Shown here piece after piece: positions 61,512 through 64,000 of a stretch of DNA of 64,000 nucleotides. The first letter of the stretch is position 1, and each line of letters starts with the position of its first letter. The position numbers and the translations under genes were made by a program. Origin of the DNA: Bacillus swezeyi (GTDB lineage Bacteria > Bacillota > Bacilli > Bacillales > Bacillaceae); NCBI RefSeq assembly GCF_001969815.1, contig NZ_MRBK01000019.1, positions 62,001-126,000 of the forward strand, read 5' to 3'. The notes under the pieces are model-generated. The model ran no database searches. It saw only the letters and a program-made list of their open reading frames with translations, and was not told the DNA's origin.

Positions 61512-61757
61512 AAAATCAGCGAGCGTTGAAGAGGACCAGTAAGCAGATCTTTCTGTGAAAGAGAGTGAAATGGCATGCTGAAACATTTCACCACAAGAAA
61601 CCTGCCGAACCTGCCTCAGAGTCTTAGGGGGAAAACCTAGGCGCATACCCTGCGTTACAGGGAAAGCGGAATGTGCTTTTTTTTGCGCATTCAATGAAGG
61701 TGGTACCGCGGAAAGCCCTTTTCGTCCTTTTCTATTTGACGAAAAGGGCTTTTTTTA
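61512..61757 (+). ncRNA. T-box leader of proBA
   Basis: The transcribed leader contains the T-box sequence AAGGTGGTACCGCGG at 61697-61711 and a terminator stem (AAAGCCCTTTTCGTC with GACGAAAAGGGCTTT, then T-run) at 61712-61757. The upstream Stem I region, with GAGAGTGAAATGGC, holds the specifier loop. Binding of uncharged tRNA would favour the antiterminator. A proline specifier (possible CCT triplets near 61610) is expected because B. subtilis proBA answers to proline starvation through a T-box, but I could not place the codon with certainty. Confidence 0.95.
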
Positions 61758-61792
61758 TTGGCTTCTGCCTGATCATCTCGGAGGGGAAAAAC

Positions 61793-62890
61793 GTGAAAAA
61801 ACAACGGATTGTCATTAAAATCGGAAGCAGTTCATTAACGGACTCAAAAGGCGGCATTGACGAGGCAAAAGTCAATGACCATGTCCGGGCGATTGCCGCT
61901 TTGAAAAAAGAAGGCCACGACGTGATTTTTATTTCTTCCGGCGCTGTCGCCGCCGGCTTTTTTCAGCTCGGCTATCCCGCAAGGCCGGTCACATTAAAAG
62001 GAAAACAGGCTGCGGCTGCCGTCGGACAAAGCCTTTTAATGCAGCAATATATTCAGCATTTTGCAGAACACGATTTAATACCTGCGCAAATCTTATTGAC
62101 TAGAAATGACTTTGCCAAAAGAGAACGGTATCGAAATGCATATGCGACCGTCACGGAATTGATTGAAAGAGGACTTGTTCCCATTATTAATGAAAACGAT
62201 TCGGTTTCTGTTGAAGAATTGACATTCGGTGATAATGATATGCTCTCCGCCTTAGTGAGCGGATTGATACATGCTGACAAATTAATCATTTTAACGGACA
62301 TTAACGGCCTTTATGATGCGAATCCCGCTGAACATCCGGATGCCCGGCGCTTTGATTATATCGCTGAAATAACAGACGATCTTTTAAACTATGCGACTTC
62401 CATCGGCTCAAAAGTCGGAACGGGCGGAATGAAATCAAAGCTTTTAGCTTCAAAAACCGCTCTTTCGTTAGGCGTCAATGTTTTCATCGGTACAGGAGCG
62501 GGTGAAGACAAGCTGATACAGATATTAAAGGGGAACGGTGACGGAACATATATCGGCCAGTCTGACCTGTCTTCTGTCAATAATCACAGGCAGTGGATCG
62601 CCTTTCATTCGCCTGTTTCAGGAAAAATCATCGTTGATGAAGGAGCGGAACTGGCGATTACGGAGAACGGAAGCAGCCTGCTGCCGGCGGGAGTGACGGA
62701 TGTACGCGGGGACTTTTCAAAGGATGCAGTCGTTGAAGTGTACGGTCCGAATGGATTGGCCGGGAAGGGCCAGACGCTTTATTCCGCTCGAGAGCTTCTC
62801 CAGGTGAAAGGAAAACGAAGTGATGAGTTTCATTATGAAAAAGGAATTGAAGTTATCCATCGAAACGACTGGATTAGCATAAAAGAATAA
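61793..62890 (+). CDS. proB: Glutamate 5-kinase ProB
   Basis: A 365-residue enzyme, equal in length to B. subtilis ProB, that phosphorylates glutamate in the first step of proline synthesis. The amino-acid-kinase domain begins VIKIGSSSLTD, with later segments NENDSVSVEEL and VGTGGMKSKL. A PUA domain follows from about residue 275. GTG 61793 has GGAGGGG 7 bases upstream; the long in-frame extension upstream is only the T-box leader read through. Confidence 0.95.
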   Translation: MKKQRIVIKIGSSSLTDSKGGIDEAKVNDHVRAIAALKKEGHDVIFISSGAVAAGFFQLGYPARPVTLKGKQAAAAVGQSLLMQQYIQHFAEHDLIPAQILLTRNDFAKRERYRNAYATVTELIERGLVPIINENDSVSVEELTFGDNDMLSALVSGLIHADKLIILTDINGLYDANPAEHPDARRFDYIAEITDDLLNYATSIGSKVGTGGMKSKLLASKTALSLGVNVFIGTGAGEDKLIQILKGNGDGTYIGQSDLSSVNNHRQWIAFHSPVSGKIIVDEGAELAITENGSSLLPAGVTDVRGDFSKDAVVEVYGPNGLAGKGQTLYSARELLQVKGKRSDEFHYEKGIEVIHRNDWISIKE

Positions 62891-62904
62891 GGGGCTGAAC
62901 AATA

Positions 62905-64000
62905 ATGAGTGAAGTGATTGAAAAAGCAAAAAAGGCGAATGCCGCAAAAGAAGAGTTTGTTCACCAAACGACGGAAAATAAAAACGAGGCGCTTTCCTTG
63001 ATTGCCGAAGCGCTTCGTTCCCATCAAGATGATATATTGGAGGAAAACCGCAAAGACATTGAAATGGGCAAAGAAAAGGGGTTTTCACCCGCGCTGTTGG
63101 ACCGGCTTTCCTTAAGTCCTGAAAGGCTGAATGATATCGCAGATGCCATCACTCTTCTCATCAAGCTTAATGATCCCGTGGGAGACAGCCTTGAAACCAT
63201 TCGCAAAGAAAACGGACTTTTGATCGAAAAAGTTCGTGTGCCGCTCGGTGTTGTCGGGATGATCTATGAGGCTCGTCCGAATGTAACGGTTGATGCTGCC
63301 ACACTTTGTTTGAAAACGGGAAACGCTTGTGTGCTCCGCGGCAGTTCATCTGCGATCAACAGCAATAAAGCGCTCGTCCGCGTGATTCGTGCAGCGCTGG
63401 ACAATTCGGTGCTGCCAAAGGATGCCGTCCAGCTGATCGAAGATACGAGCAAAGAAACGGCTAAACAGCTGTTTACTTTAAATGATGGTTTGGATGTGTT
63501 AATTCCAAGGGGCGGAAAAAACCTCATCAATATGGTTGTCCGGGAATCGACGGTTCCGGTGCTTGAGACAGGAGCGGGGAACTGCCATCTCTTTATTGAT
63601 GAATCGGCACAGTCCGCTATGGCGCAGCAGGTTGTCATCAATGCGAAGACACAGCGGCCGTCAGTCTGCAACGCGATCGAAACGGTGCTCATTCATGAAA
63701 ACTGGGCGGATCAGCATACGAAAGATCTCCTTCAAAAGCTTGAGGAGGCAGGCGTCAAAATCAAAGGAGACCAGACGGTTTGCGAGCTGCTTCCTTCAGC
63801 GGAGCCTGCTGAAGAGCTTGACTGGGAGACAGAGTTTTTAGCCCCTCTCATCAGCATTAAAACCGTCAAGAGTCTTGATGAAGCAATCCGCCATATCCAC
63901 CGATACGGAACAAGGCATTCAGAAGCGATTCTGACCGAAAATGAGGAAAACGCCCGCTTTTTCTTAACATCTGTAGATGCGGCTGCGGTTTACCATAATG
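62905..64000 (+). CDS. proA: Gamma-glutamyl phosphate reductase ProA (cut at window end)
   Basis: The first 365 codons of an aldehyde-dehydrogenase-superfamily enzyme (about 415 residues in the family) are inside the window. It reduces glutamyl phosphate to glutamate semialdehyde with NADPH. Visible marks: [19 protein letters not shown] near residue 115, the glycine-rich LIPRGGKNL, and the catalytic Cys in [10 protein letters not shown] near 255. ATG 62905 follows AAGGGGCTG, 14 bases after proB, so the two genes are one unit under the T-box. Confidence 0.95.
   Translation, partial: MSEVIEKAKKANAAKEEFVHQTTENKNEALSLIAEALRSHQDDILEENRKDIEMGKEKGFSPALLDRLSLSPERLNDIADAITLLIKLNDPVGDSLETIRKENGLLIEKVRVPLGVVGMIYEARPNVTVDAATLCLKTGNACVLRGSSSAINSNKALVRVIRAALDNSVLPKDAVQLIEDTSKETAKQLFTLNDGLDVLIPRGGKNLINMVVRESTVPVLETGAGNCHLFIDESAQSAMAQQVVINAKTQRPSVCNAIETVLIHENWADQHTKDLLQKLEEAGVKIKGDQTVCELLPSAEPAEELDWETEFLAPLISIKTVKSLDEAIRHIHRYGTRHSEAILTENEENARFFLTSVDAAAVYHN

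Noticed and set aside
61673-61792. N-terminal extension of ProB
   Set aside because: It would translate the T-box and terminator. GTG 61793 has GGAGGGG and gives the family length.

Overview
The window is a contiguous piece of a Bacillus chromosome from the B. licheniformis / B. paralicheniformis branch of the B. subtilis group. Three things point there. Ribosome binding sites are strong and Gram-positive, with frequent GTG and TTG starts. The protein sequences are close relatives of B. subtilis Uxu, Yes, Lpl, Dpp, Ykf and Pro proteins. The order of blocks matches the region around uxuA - spoIIS - pit - steT - htrA - dpp - ykf - ykk - proBA of B. subtilis, but with a large plant-cell-wall insert. 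Assignment is by recognition of the sequences; no database search was run.

Layout. (1) 1-4857: end of a hexuronate operon (YjmD-type dehydrogenase, mannonate dehydratase, fructuronate reductase, a second zinc dehydrogenase, ExuT-type transporter). (2) 4858-5213: non-coding stretch with an about 200-bp inverted-repeat element and a bidirectional terminator. (3) 5214-8091, minus strand: ykaA-pit phosphate transport and the spoIISA-spoIISB toxin-antitoxin pair, followed by a 43-codon ORF that is a candidate third component (SpoIISC-like). (4) 8423-10174: secreted gamma-glutamyltransferase. (5) 10304-38482: a 28-kb rhamnogalacturonan-I degradation island (yesL-yesX, yesY, yesZ, yetA, lplABC). It also holds genes I do not associate with the B. 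subtilis yes cluster: an exported two-repeat SGNH esterase, a metallo-beta-lactamase-fold hydrolase and the wreck of an aldo/keto reductase gene. (6) 38521-43556: steT, mhqA with a perfect MhqR operator, htrA, proG. (7) 43743-53182: CodY-type dppABCDE-ykfABCD operon for D-aminopeptidase, dipeptide import and murein-peptide recycling. (8) 53264-60430: ykgA, ykhA, ykjA, a secreted pectate lyase, a PadR regulator with its HAAS membrane partner, a small multidrug export protein, ykkA, and the guanidine-I riboswitch controlling the SMR pair ykkCD. (9) 60548-64000: purU, then a T-box leader with proB and the 5' part of proA.

How it works together. Secreted YesW (endo-lyase), the pectate lyase and the exported esterase attack pectin outside the cell. 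YesOPQ and LplABC would import the oligosaccharides; neither has its own ATPase here, so both probably borrow a shared one such as MsmX. YesX, YesR, YesT, YesY, YesZ and YetA lack signal peptides and finish the work inside. The Uxu/Exu block handles galacturonate-type products. YesM/YesN and YesS are the local regulators, and cre-like boxes stand before exuT, yesL, yesO, yesW, the reductase remnant and lplA, so carbon catabolite control probably covers the system. No rRNA, tRNA, CRISPR array, insertion sequence or intact prophage was seen.
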